A stretch of DNA of 22,804 nucleotides from CAZWMK01 sp964635065 (GTDB lineage Bacteria > Pseudomonadota > Alphaproteobacteria > Sphingomonadales > Sphingomonadaceae): assembly GCA_964635065.1 (NCBI GenBank), contig CAZWMK010000027.1:1-22804 (forward strand), read 5' to 3'. Each line of letters begins with the position of its first letter. Position 1 is the stretch's first letter. The translations under genes and the position numbers were made by a program. The notes under the pieces are model-generated. The model was not told the origin of the DNA. It saw only the letters and a program-made list of their open reading frames with translations, and did no database searches. Positions 15,331 through 22,161 of the stretch are shown in pieces.

Positions 15331-15999
15331 TCAGTTCTTCCAGGGATCGCGGAACAGCCTTTCCGCTTCGTCAAGCACGTCGCTGGCCGACTTTTCGGCA
15401 GCATCGCGTTCAGCCTTCAGCTGTTCAAGGAAAGCGTCGCGGTCCGAATCGAAGCGCACGTCTTCATGTGTGATACCCGCTTTTTTGGCAGCGACCGCCA
15501 CCAGTGCGTCCAGTTCGCGTTGCGAACAAAGGCCAAGCGTCACTGGATCTTTCGGCGTGATATTCTGGATATTCCAGTGGCTCTTGTCGCGGATCGCGGC
15601 AATCGTCGTCTTGGTCGTGCCGATCAGCTTCGAAATCTGGCCATCGGTAATTTCGGGATGATTGCGGATAATCCACGCAATGCCATCGGGCTTGTCCTGG
15701 CGCTTGGATACCGGGGTATAGCGCGGCCCCTTGGTACGGCGCAGCTGTTCCGGCCCCTTTTCGATGCGCAGACGGCGCGCCGGATCGGCCTGACCCTTTT
15801 CGATTTCGGCCATAGTCAGTTCGCCAGCCCGCACCGGATCGCGCGGCGTCAGCTTGGTGGCGGCCATATCGTCGGCAATCGCCTGGACTTCCAGCGCATG
15901 CAAGCCGCAGAATTCCGCAATCTGCTGGAAGGTAAGCGCCGTGTTATCGACCAGCCACGCGGCGGTGGCATGCGGCATCAGTGGAAATTCCTGGGCCAT
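15331..15999 (-). CDS. trcR: Cell-cycle transcriptional regulator TrcR (DUF1013)
   Basis: A 222-residue member of the DUF1013 family, restricted largely to Alphaproteobacteria. In Caulobacter the family member TrcR associates with RNA polymerase and influences cell-cycle transcription. Visible features are the conserved start MAQEFPLMPHATAAWLVDN, LTFQQIAEFCGLHALEVQAIAD (helix-turn-helix-like), TKLTPRDPV, a second HTH-like segment ITDGQISKLIGTTKTTIAAIRD (about 117-138), SHWNIQNITPKDPVTLGLC, and an acidic/basic helical C-terminus ending FRDPWKN. The length and order match the family throughout. AAGGA lies about nine bases before the ATG. It is flanked by hairpins on both sides: one in its probable leader (16027-16047) and one after its stop (15236-15292). 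Confidence 0.92.
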   Translation of the reverse strand: MAQEFPLMPHATAAWLVDNTALTFQQIAEFCGLHALEVQAIADDMAATKLTPRDPVRAGELTMAEIEKGQADPARRLRIEKGPEQLRRTKGPRYTPVSKRQDKPDGIAWIIRNHPEITDGQISKLIGTTKTTIAAIRDKSHWNIQNITPKDPVTLGLCSQRELDALVAVAAKKAGITHEDVRFDSDRDAFLEQLKAERDAAEKSASDVLDEAERLFRDPWKN

Positions 16000-16016
16000 G
16001 GGCCGGTCCTTTTCAG

Positions 16017-16047
16017 ATATAAAAAGGGCCGCCCTTTCCGGGCGGCC
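16017..16047 (-). terminator. Rho-independent terminator-like hairpin in front of trcR
   Basis: On the - strand, GGCCGCCC (complement of 16040-16047) and GGGCGGCC (complement of 16027-16034) form a perfect 8-bp GC stem with a 5-base loop, then CTTTTTATA. This is a canonical intrinsic terminator placed 37 bases after the quinone oxidoreductase stop. Its U-tract ends only about 20 bases before the trcR ATG, so it lies in the trcR leader if trcR is read from the upstream promoter candidate. Confidence 0.82.
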
Positions 16048-16059
16048 GTATCACGCCAC

Positions 16060-16088
16060 TTTATAGGACGGCCATGCGCTGCAATCAA
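16060..16088 (-). promoter_or_regulatory. Candidate trcR promoter at the end of the quinone oxidoreductase gene
   Basis: On the - strand TTGATT (complement of 16083-16088) and TATAAA (complement of 16060-16065) are separated by 17 bases, with four and five matches to the sigma-70 consensus. The predicted transcription start is near 16053, just before the terminator-like hairpin. The -35 hexamer contains the stop codon of the quinone oxidoreductase gene. Confidence 0.45.
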
Positions 16089-17104
16089 CCCTTGGGTACC
16101 GATGCTGCAACATCGAGGATAATCTTGCCGACATGCCGGCCCGATTCCATCCAGCGGTGCGCATCTTCGGCCCGCGCCAGTGGAAAGACGCGATCGACAA
16201 CCGGCCGCAGCGTGGCATCGGCAAACAGTGGCCAGATTTCCTTTTCCAGACTGTCGGCAATCAGCGTCTTGAACGCCAGCGAGCGCGGACGCAGCGCGGA
16301 GCCGGTGAGCATCAGCCGCCGCAAAAGCACGGCCGCAAGATCCAGTTCGCCCTTGCTGCCATGCTGAAGGCCGATCGATACATGACGGCCGTTTTCCGCA
16401 AGACAGGCAATGTTGCGCGGCAGATAATCGCCGCCGATCATGTCAAGGACGATATCGACACCGCGACCGCCCGTGGCCGCCTGCACTTCGGCCACGAAAT
16501 CCTGCGTCTTGTAGTTGATCGCCACATCGGCGCCGAGGTCGCGGGCCGCCGCACATTTTTCATCGCTGCCACAGGTCACAATGATGCTGAGATCAAAGGC
16601 CTTGGCAAGCTGTATGGCGGTCGTGCCAATGCCGCTGGTGCCGCCATGAACCAGAACGGTTTCGCCCCTGTCGGCAAAACCGCGATCGAACAGGTTGGTC
16701 CAGACGGTAAAATAGGCCTCAGGCAGCCCCGCCGCTTCGATCAGCGTCAGCCCATCGGGAACAGGCAGGCACAATCCTTCCGACGCGACAGCAAATTCGG
16801 CGTAGGCGCCGCCCGCGACAAGAGCGCAGACCTGCGAACCGATTTGCCAGCGCACGACATCCGCGCCAACCGCCACAACCGTCCCGGCCAGTTCGAGACC
16901 CATGATAGACGGTGCACCGGGCGGCACCGGGTAAAGTCCGCGCCGTTGCAAAATATCTGGCCGGTTGACGCCGGCGGCGGCAACGCGGATCAAAACCTCT
17001 CCCGGCCCCGGCTGCGGCACCGGACGCGTCACCGGCAGCAGTAGTTCCGGCCCGCCCGGTCGATCAGGATCAATCGCAATCATCCTGTCTGAAAGCCCGC
17101 TCAT
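16085..17104 (-). CDS. NAD(P)H quinone oxidoreductase, PIG3 (TP53I3)-like MDR family
   Basis: A 339-residue zinc-free medium-chain dehydrogenase/reductase that reduces quinones or similar electrophiles with NADPH. It aligns by eye with human PIG3 along its length: RPGGPELL, PGPGEVLIRVAAAGVNRPDILQRRGLYPVPPGA, GLELAGTVVAVG, the AAGLPEAYFTVW segment, the nucleotide-binding loop VHGGTSGIGTTAIQLAKAF, LGADVAINYKTQDF, GVDIVLDMIGGDYL and a GRHVGKIIL ending. No structural zinc cysteines are present, as expected for the quinone oxidoreductase branch. The frame stays open to 17461, but ATG at 17104 follows GAGGGG at seven bases and gives the family N-terminus. It is divergent from the DUF1192 gene (73 bases) and upstream of trcR. 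Confidence 0.92.
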   Translation of the reverse strand: MSGLSDRMIAIDPDRPGGPELLLPVTRPVPQPGPGEVLIRVAAAGVNRPDILQRRGLYPVPPGAPSIMGLELAGTVVAVGADVVRWQIGSQVCALVAGGAYAEFAVASEGLCLPVPDGLTLIEAAGLPEAYFTVWTNLFDRGFADRGETVLVHGGTSGIGTTAIQLAKAFDLSIIVTCGSDEKCAAARDLGADVAINYKTQDFVAEVQAATGGRGVDIVLDMIGGDYLPRNIACLAENGRHVSIGLQHGSKGELDLAAVLLRRLMLTGSALRPRSLAFKTLIADSLEKEIWPLFADATLRPVVDRVFPLARAEDAHRWMESGRHVGKIILDVAASVPKG

Positions 17105-17177
17105 GCAATTCCCCTCAATGCCTGATCGTTGACAGACGCTTTGCCTGAAAACAGGGTAGGGGCAAAGGAGCCATGAC

Positions 17178-17381
17178 ATGGACGCAGAAGATTTTTTGCC
17201 ACGCCGCAAGGACGATCCTCTGGCGCAATTGCTGCGCGAGGACCTTGACCGCCTCTCGGTCGACGAACTGACAGATCGTATTGCCGCACTGGAAACGGAA
17301 ATCGCCCGTACGCGCGCAAAGCGCGATGCCGCCAGCAGCTTTCGCAACGCTGCCGATGCCCTGTTTAAAAAACCGGGCTGA
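17178..17381 (+). CDS. DUF1192 family small protein
   Basis: A 67-residue protein of the DUF1192 family, small alphaproteobacterial proteins of unknown function. The sequence begins MDAEDFLPRRKDDPLAQLLREDLDRLSVDELTDRIAALETEI; the segment LSVDELxxRIxxLExEIxR is the family core and predicts a short coiled coil, with a cluster of basic residues following (RTRAKRDAA). No signal peptide, so it is cytoplasmic. AAAGGAG stands seven bases before the ATG, a near-ideal ribosome binding site. A perfect TTGACA at 17129-17134 could be its -35, though no good -10 follows. It is divergent from the quinone oxidoreductase and ends at its own terminator. Confidence 0.9.
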   Translation: MDAEDFLPRRKDDPLAQLLREDLDRLSVDELTDRIAALETEIARTRAKRDAASSFRNAADALFKKPG

Positions 17382-17387
17382 TTAGAT

Positions 17388-17405
17388 CGCCCCTTGGGGC
17401 GTTTT
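17388..17405 (+). terminator. Compact terminator after the DUF1192 gene
   Basis: CGCCCC (17388-17393), two bases, GGGGCG (17396-17401), then TTTT. In practice the stem closes as CGCCC/GGGCG with a CTTG tetraloop. It begins six bases after the DUF1192 stop and 57 bases before the next ATG. Short but GC-pure, so moderately strong. Confidence 0.65.
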
Positions 17406-17444
17406 CCGCTTGGCAGCGTCGATGACAATTGCCACATCAGCAGC

Positions 17445-18326
17445 ATGACCGATCCGCGCACCGCAATCGAAAATGCGCCCTATGGCGTCGTCGAACGGCT
17501 TTCGCCGCTGGTGCGTCGTGTTCTGGCACGCAATCCCAGCCCTTTTACCTATACCGGCACCGGCACCTATATCATCGGAAACGGCACGGTCGCCATCATC
17601 GACCCCGGCCCGCTCGATGATCAGCATATTTCGGCTCTGGTCGCGGCGCTTCAGCTCGATACGGTCAGCCACATGCTGATCACCCACACACACCGTGACC
17701 ACTCGCCTGCAGCAGCCCCCCTGAAGGCCCTGACGGGTGGCGAGATCGCCGGCTGCGCACCGCTGGCGCTTGCCGATGACGGCCCGCGCGCCGATGAGGC
17801 CTTCGACACCGCCTATGCGCCCGACCGCGTACTGGCGAATGGCGACAGCATCAGCGGCCCCGGCTGGACGCTGACAGCGGTCCACACCCCCGGTCACACA
17901 TCGAATCATCTCTGCTATGCGCTGGCTGAAGAAAAGGCGCTGTTTACCGGCGATCATGTCATGGGCTGGTCGACCAGCGTCGTCTCGCCGCCCGATGGCG
18001 ACATGGCCGCCTACATGGCAAGCCTGCGGCTGCTGATGGACCGGGACGACACGATCTATTATCCGACCCACGGCGCGCCCGTTACCGAACCGCAGCGACT
18101 GGCGCGCGGCCTGCTGGCGCACCGCAAGCAGCGCGAAGGACAAATCACCCGTCTTCTGACCGAAGAAGGGCCGCAAACCATACCGCAGATGGTCCGCATC
18201 ATGTATGCGATGATCAACAAGTCGCTGCACGGTGCAGCCGGTCGTTCGGTGCTAGCGCACCTCATCGACATGAAGGCGCGCGGATTGGTAGCGGACGATG
18301 GCAATGGACTGTGGACACTGGCATGA
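17445..18326 (+). CDS. MBL-fold metallo-hydrolase, LACTB2-like
   Basis: A 293-residue metallo-beta-lactamase-fold hydrolase. Metal-binding motif THTHRDHS (His81, His83, Asp85, His86), then VHTPGHTSNHLCY, the LFTGDHVMGW bridging Asp and YYPTHGAP. After the MBL domain a C-terminal winged-helix region (about 215-290: HRKQREGQITRLL, GPQTIPQMVRIMY, HLIDMKARGLVADDG) is the LACTB2/RNase-like layout. Human LACTB2 is a ribonuclease, but bacterial relatives are mostly uncharacterised, so the substrate is unknown. ATG at 17445 gives MTDPRTAIENAPYG, the natural family start; its ribosome binding site is weak. An in-frame TTG at 17394 would start inside the preceding terminator and is rejected. It is followed after 42 bases by nadA. 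Confidence 0.87.
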   Translation: MTDPRTAIENAPYGVVERLSPLVRRVLARNPSPFTYTGTGTYIIGNGTVAIIDPGPLDDQHISALVAALQLDTVSHMLITHTHRDHSPAAAPLKALTGGEIAGCAPLALADDGPRADEAFDTAYAPDRVLANGDSISGPGWTLTAVHTPGHTSNHLCYALAEEKALFTGDHVMGWSTSVVSPPDGDMAAYMASLRLLMDRDDTIYYPTHGAPVTEPQRLARGLLAHRKQREGQITRLLTEEGPQTIPQMVRIMYAMINKSLHGAAGRSVLAHLIDMKARGLVADDGNGLWTLA

Positions 18327-18368
18327 TGTGCGCCCCGCGCGCGCCGAGGCCGGGACAAGGAGAGTAAG

Positions 18369-19385
18369 ATGGACGCACGGCTCAACATGCTGGGAGGCGA
18401 AAGCCTGAAAGGGCTGGACCTCAAGGCCGAGATTCTGCGGCTCAAGAAGGAGCGCAACGCCGTCATTCTTGCGCATTACTACCAGGTGCCCGAGTTACAG
18501 GACATTGCCGACTTTGTCGGCGACAGCCTCGACCTGTCGAAAAAGGCCGCCGCGACCGACGCCGATGTCATTGCCTTTTGCGGCGTGCGCTTCATGGCCG
18601 AAGTCGCCAAGATTCTCAGCCCGCAAAAGCGCGTGGTACTGCCCGACATGGCCGCCGGATGCAGCCTTGAAGACAGTTGCCCCCCCGAAGAATTCGCGGC
18701 TTTCCGCGCTGCACACCCCGATCATCTGTCGCTGACCTACATCAACTGCTCGGCCGCCGTGAAAGCGCACAGTGACATCATCGTCACGTCCAGCTCGGCG
18801 GAAAAAATCATCAGCCAGATCCCGCACGATCAGAAAATCCTGTTCGCACCTGACAAGCATCTGGGCGCCTATCTTGCCCGCAAGACGGGCCGCGACATGC
18901 TGCTGTGGGACGGGAGCTGCATTGTCCACGAAGCTTTTTCCGAAACCGAACTGCTCAAGCTGAAGGCGCAGCACCCCGATGCACCGGTCGCCGCCCATCC
19001 CGAATGCCCGGCGCACATCCTCGACCATGCAGACATGGTGGGCTCGACAAGCGCCATTCTCGCCTTCGCCCTGTCCAGCCCGGCACAGACGATGATCGTG
19101 GCGACCGAACCGCATATCATCCACCAGATGCAAAAGGCCGCGCCGCACAAGAATTTCATCGGCGCGCCAGGCGCAGACGGCAACTGCAATTGCAACATGT
19201 GCCCCTACATGGGCCTGAACAGCATGGAAAAGCTCTATCTGTGCCTGCGTGACATGACGCCCGAGATCGTCATCGACGAAGACTTGCGTCTGAAAGCCCT
19301 GAAGCCGCTGGAACGCATGCTCGCGATGGCATCGAGCACGGTGGGCGCTGGTGATGTCGGAAACGTCAAGGTCACGGGCGACTGA
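18369..19385 (+). CDS. nadA: Quinolinate synthase NadA
   Basis: NadA condenses iminoaspartate with dihydroxyacetone phosphate to quinolinate, the precursor of NAD, using an oxygen-sensitive [4Fe-4S] cluster. The 338-residue length is usual. The three pseudo-repeated domains are visible, with ILAHYYQVPELQDIADFVGDSL near the start. The likely cluster cysteines are Cys98 (AAGCSLED), Cys184 (GSCIVHE) and Cys278 (CNMCPYM); extra cysteines stand at 104, 273 and 275. The start is ATG at 18369, with GGAGAG five bases before. It is followed after four bases by nadC. nadB (aspartate oxidase) is not in this window, so iminoaspartate supply must come from elsewhere, by NadB or an aspartate dehydrogenase. 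Confidence 0.97.
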   Translation: MDARLNMLGGESLKGLDLKAEILRLKKERNAVILAHYYQVPELQDIADFVGDSLDLSKKAAATDADVIAFCGVRFMAEVAKILSPQKRVVLPDMAAGCSLEDSCPPEEFAAFRAAHPDHLSLTYINCSAAVKAHSDIIVTSSSAEKIISQIPHDQKILFAPDKHLGAYLARKTGRDMLLWDGSCIVHEAFSETELLKLKAQHPDAPVAAHPECPAHILDHADMVGSTSAILAFALSSPAQTMIVATEPHIIHQMQKAAPHKNFIGAPGADGNCNCNMCPYMGLNSMEKLYLCLRDMTPEIVIDEDLRLKALKPLERMLAMASSTVGAGDVGNVKVTGD

Positions 19386-19389
19386 GGCG

Positions 19390-20241
19390 ATGACCAGCAC
19401 CTCCGTGATCCCCGGCGTCGATATAGACGCCTTCGTCCGCGCAACCCTTGCCGAAGACCTTGGCACAGGTGGCGACATCACGTCTGCCGCTGTCATCCCG
19501 GCCGATGCCCGCTTTTCCGGCGTCATGGACAGCCGTGACGCCATCGTCGTCGCTGGCCTGCCGCTGGCCGAAGCCTTTTTCCGCGCCCTCGATCCGGCTG
19601 TACAGATCACACGGCTGGTCGAGGATGGCGACAAGGTCGCGCCCGGCACGATCCTGATGCGGCTGGAGGGCGCCGCGCGCGCGATGCTGACGGCCGAACG
19701 TTCGGCACTCAATACCGTCCAGCACCTGTCGGGTATCGCCACGATGACGCGCACCTATGTCGATGCCATCGCCGGCACCGGCGCCGTGCTGCTCGATACG
19801 CGCAAGACCATCCCTGGCCTGCGCGTGCTGGAAAAATACGCCACCCGCATGGGCGGCGCGACCAACCACCGCATGCGCCTCGATGACGCGGCCATGATCA
19901 AGGACAATCATGTCGCTGTTGCCGGCGGCGTCGGTGAAGCGGTCCGCCGCGCCAAGGCGGCCGGCATCGTCGAGGTGATCGTCGAAGTCGACCGCCTCGA
20001 CCAGATCGAACCTGCACTGGCCGCAGGGGCCACGCGCCTCCTCCTCGACAACATGGACGTGCCGACCCTGGAAGCCGCCGTGGCGCAGGTCGGCGGTCGC
20101 GTGCCGACAGAAGCCTCGGGTGGCGTGCGGATCGACACCATACGCGGCATTGCCGGAACCGGCGTGAACTACATCTCGGTCGGCCGTATCACCCAGTCAG
20201 CTCCGGCCGCCGACATCGGTCTGGACCTTGCGCAGGCCTGA
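19390..20241 (+). CDS. nadC: Nicotinate-nucleotide pyrophosphorylase (quinolinate phosphoribosyltransferase)
   Basis: NadC converts quinolinate and PRPP to nicotinate mononucleotide, the step directly after NadA. A 283-residue type II phosphoribosyltransferase fold: LAEDLGTGGDITS (20-32), AERSALNTVQHLSGIAT (102-118), DTRKTIPGLRVLEKYA (136-151), GGATNHRMRLDD, MIKDNH (169-174), VEVDRLDQ and LLDNM, ending with EASGGVRIDTI and GVNYISVGRIT. The frame is open to 19351 inside nadA, but ATG at 19390 gives the family start. It lies four bases after nadA, with the only Shine-Dalgarno-like sequence (GAGG) overlapping the nadA stop, so coupled translation is expected. Its 3' end overlaps the RNase T2 gene by 14 bases. 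Confidence 0.96.
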   Translation: MTSTSVIPGVDIDAFVRATLAEDLGTGGDITSAAVIPADARFSGVMDSRDAIVVAGLPLAEAFFRALDPAVQITRLVEDGDKVAPGTILMRLEGAARAMLTAERSALNTVQHLSGIATMTRTYVDAIAGTGAVLLDTRKTIPGLRVLEKYATRMGGATNHRMRLDDAAMIKDNHVAVAGGVGEAVRRAKAAGIVEVIVEVDRLDQIEPALAAGATRLLLDNMDVPTLEAAVAQVGGRVPTEASGGVRIDTIRGIAGTGVNYISVGRITQSAPAADIGLDLAQA

Positions 20242-21013
20242 CGCCCCGCTGCTGCTGGTCGGGCTACTGGCGCTTGCCGCCTGCATGGATGCGCCCGCTG
20301 CTGACAAGGCACCGCCATCGTCGCAGGCACTGGCCGAACACGCGGCCAGTGCGGTCGCTGCGGCGCACGTTCAGCCCGGTGCTGCCTGTATCGTGCCGGA
20401 TGACATACGCCCCGCAACCAGGGCCAGTCCGCCCGATAACGAACCGGACCCGCCCGTTGCCGGCTACGTACTGGCGCTGTCATGGTCGCCGGAGTTCTGC
20501 CGCTTCCGCGGCAGCGACCCACGCCATGCCGACCAGTGCGGCGTGCAGCAATTCGGCTTCATCGTGCACGGCCTCTGGCCGCAGGGCAACGGGCGCAGGC
20601 ATCCGCGGGCGTGCCGGACGGCGGAACCCGTCACGCGCGCGACGCTCAGGGCACATTTCTGCATGATGCCGTCAGCGCGTCTGATGCAGGACCAGTGGGC
20701 CAAACATGGCAGTTGCGGCTGGGACAGTGCCGCAGCCTATTTCTCGCGCACGCAGGCGCTCTGGCAGACACTGGCGATGCCCGATATCGAAGCCCTGCCG
20801 GAAGCAGGCCTGACGGCAGGGCGTGTTCGCGATGCCTTTGTCGCCGCCAATTCCGGCCTTTCGCGACGGGCCCTGTTCATCGACCGCGACGACAAGGGCT
20901 GGCTCGAGGAAGTCCGCGTCTGCTACAATGCGGCATTCACGGTAACGCCCTGCCCGGCCGGGATCGGCGCCGGCGACAGCCAGCGCGTGCGCATCTGGCG
21001 CCGCGCGTCCTGA
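20228..21013 (+). CDS. RNase T2 family lipoprotein
   Basis: A 261-residue secreted endoribonuclease of the T2 family (cleaves RNA through 2',3'-cyclic phosphates). TTG at 20228 is the start because only it supplies a signal: MRRPDAPLLLVGLLALAAC with lipobox L16-A-A-C19, predicting a lipidated, membrane-anchored protein. A low-complexity linker (20-75) precedes the nuclease. The first active-site segment FGFIVHGLWPQ (His114) is intact. The second reads QDQWAKHGSC, with Gln156, Lys159 and His160, where most relatives have Glu at the Gln position. Cysteines at 91, 104, 129, 145, 163 and near the C-terminus fit disulfide bonding. It overlaps nadC by 14 bases, so it is probably the last gene of the nadA-nadC operon. 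Activity is likely but may be altered by the Gln. Confidence 0.85.
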   Translation: MRRPDAPLLLVGLLALAACMDAPAADKAPPSSQALAEHAASAVAAAHVQPGAACIVPDDIRPATRASPPDNEPDPPVAGYVLALSWSPEFCRFRGSDPRHADQCGVQQFGFIVHGLWPQGNGRRHPRACRTAEPVTRATLRAHFCMMPSARLMQDQWAKHGSCGWDSAAAYFSRTQALWQTLAMPDIEALPEAGLTAGRVRDAFVAANSGLSRRALFIDRDDKGWLEEVRVCYNAAFTVTPCPAGIGAGDSQRVRIWRRAS

Positions 21014-21040
21014 ACCATGGCCGTTCCGCCACAAAGCCGT

Positions 21041-21481
21041 TCAGCGGCGGCTGATGACCTCGCCCTCGATCATGCTGCTATCGGGATGATGGCGATCAAG
21101 ATGATTTTTGACAATCTTCAGGTTCCGGCTGTTCGACCGGAACACAAAGTCGAACACATCTCCGACCAGTGGCACGAAGCCAAGAGCCGTGTCGATCACG
21201 ACATTGGCACCCATGCGGGTCAGCTGCCATTTCGACATGCCAAGGTTGCGGGCTTCCCAGATGAAATAACTCGACAACAAGCCGCCGATCACGTCGCCGA
21301 GCACAGGCACAAGGCCCAAAATGGCATCCAGACCAAAACGCCGCTGGGTGCCCGGCAGGCGAATGCTGCCTTCCAGCAGGGCTTCCAAGGCAGAAAGCCG
21401 CGCCCGCACAGCGGCGGGACTGCGGTCGAGATGCGCGAACAGGCGGTTCATCTGCTCGAAATCCTGCCTGGTTCTGCGCAT
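21041..21481 (-). CDS. DUF4112 family protein
   Basis: A 146-residue protein of the DUF4112 family, whose function is unknown. The family core is visible as LLEGSIRLPGTQRRFGLDAILGLVPVLGDVIGGLLSSYFIWEARNLGMS, then MGANVVIDTALGFVPLVGDVFDFVFRSNSRNLKIVKNHL: two hydrophobic, Gly-rich segments each ending in (V/L)GD, which may be membrane-associated. The start is ATG at 21481 with CGAGG six bases before; ATG at 21451 (MNRLFAHLD) is a less likely alternative. It converges with the RNase T2 gene (27 bases between stops) and follows sodC on the same strand. Confidence 0.88.
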   Translation of the reverse strand: MRRTRQDFEQMNRLFAHLDRSPAAVRARLSALEALLEGSIRLPGTQRRFGLDAILGLVPVLGDVIGGLLSSYFIWEARNLGMSKWQLTRMGANVVIDTALGFVPLVGDVFDFVFRSNSRNLKIVKNHLDRHHPDSSMIEGEVISRR

Positions 21482-21509
21482 GAACAGCCTCGGAAATAGC
21501 GGATCAGGA

Positions 21510-21525
21510 CACCCGATATCGGGTG
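21510..21525. repeat. Perfect 16-bp palindrome between sodC and the DUF4112 gene
   Basis: CACCCGATATCGGGTG is fully self-complementary. GG and CC flank it beyond one mismatch, extending a possible stem. It begins 29 bases after the DUF4112 start and ends 23 bases before the sodC stop. As RNA it would be a hairpin without a U-tract. As DNA it could be an operator for a dimeric regulator. A direct repeat CGGATCAG occurs on both sides (21500-21507 and 21544-21551). Confidence 0.5.
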
Positions 21526-21548
21526 CCCTGCCCGGCTTTCAAGACGGA

Positions 21549-22109
21549 TCAGCCAAATGTCAGGACGCCGCAGATGATCCTGGCCCCGGCATTGCCCGCC
21601 GGATCGGTTTTGTTGTCGTCGAGATTGGCATGGATCACGACGGCAGCGCCATCGGCATCCATCAAGGCCCCGTCGCCCATCTTCAGCTGCGCCTTGTCGA
21701 TGTGAACCGAGAGACTGGCCGTGCCATCGGCGCCAACCACGAGGTTCGGCAGATCACCCTTGTGGCCACCCGTTTCCGTCGCGCGGCCATGCACGACCCC
21801 GGCCGGATTCCAGTGGCCGCCCGCCGACGTGAAAGCAGGCGCAGCACACTGGCCGACCTGATGCAGGTGAATGGCATAGCTGCCCGCCGTCATGCCGCTG
21901 ACCGCGACATCGACATGGATGCCATCGCCCATCGTCCAGACCTTGGCGGTCCCCTTCACGGCACCTGAGGCATCGCGGAGCGCGGCCTTGGCCTCCTCCG
22001 CAGCGGGGGCTGTTGCGGGGGCTACACTCTCACCATGATGCGCGGCAAGCGATGGCATGGAAAAGGCTGCACCGGCCAAAAGGACGGGAACCAACAATGC
22101 ACGAATCAT
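21549..22109 (-). CDS. sodC: Cu/Zn superoxide dismutase, periplasmic
   Basis: A 186-residue secreted superoxide dismutase converting superoxide to oxygen and peroxide in the periplasm. A Sec signal peptide spans about residues 1-23 (MIRALLVPVLLAGAAFSMPSLAA). All metal ligands can be placed: copper His81, His83 (AIHLHQVG), bridging His99 (GGHW), zinc His107, His116 and Asp119 (GGHKGDLPNL), and copper His160 (VVIHANLDD). The disulfide pair is Cys88 and Cys180, and the channel Arg is in AGARIICGV. The frame is open to 22136, but ATG at 22109 has AAGGAG seven bases upstream and gives the signal peptide. It follows the end of pntB on the same strand, with an inverted repeat between. Confidence 0.94.
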   Translation of the reverse strand: MIRALLVPVLLAGAAFSMPSLAAHHGESVAPATAPAAEEAKAALRDASGAVKGTAKVWTMGDGIHVDVAVSGMTAGSYAIHLHQVGQCAAPAFTSAGGHWNPAGVVHGRATETGGHKGDLPNLVVGADGTASLSVHIDKAQLKMGDGALMDADGAAVVIHANLDDNKTDPAGNAGARIICGVLTFG

Positions 22110-22118
22110 AAGATGTCT

Positions 22119-22161
22119 CCTTCCGGCAAACAGCATAATACATGTGCGGCCTGCCGGAAGG
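22119..22161 (-). promoter_or_regulatory. Inverted repeat whose arm covers the sodC ribosome binding site
   Basis: CCTTCCGGCA (22119-22128) and TGCCGGAAGG (22152-22161) form a perfect 10-bp stem with a 23-base loop. On the - strand the second arm runs into the sodC Shine-Dalgarno (GGAAGGAGA), so pairing would hide AAGG. The loop holds TATTAT (complement of 22135-22140), a -10-like hexamer; if that is the promoter, the repeat would not be fully transcribed from it. It begins 17 bases after the pntB stop and could also serve as the pntB 3' end, although no U-tract follows. Confidence 0.5.

Noticed and set aside
14108..15661. A 517-codon open frame on the + strand
   Set aside because: It is antisense to the MBL hydrolase and trcR genes, which have complete motifs; the translation is low-complexity and matches no family. 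Long antisense frames are common in GC-rich DNA.
17105..17461. N-terminal extension of the quinone oxidoreductase
   Set aside because: The extension is antisense to the DUF1192 gene, Ser/Arg-rich, and the ATG at 17104 has a good ribosome binding site and a PIG3-like start.
18495..19754. A 419-codon open frame on the - strand
   Set aside because: It lies antisense to nadA and the beginning of nadC, both unmistakable; the translation shows no family features.
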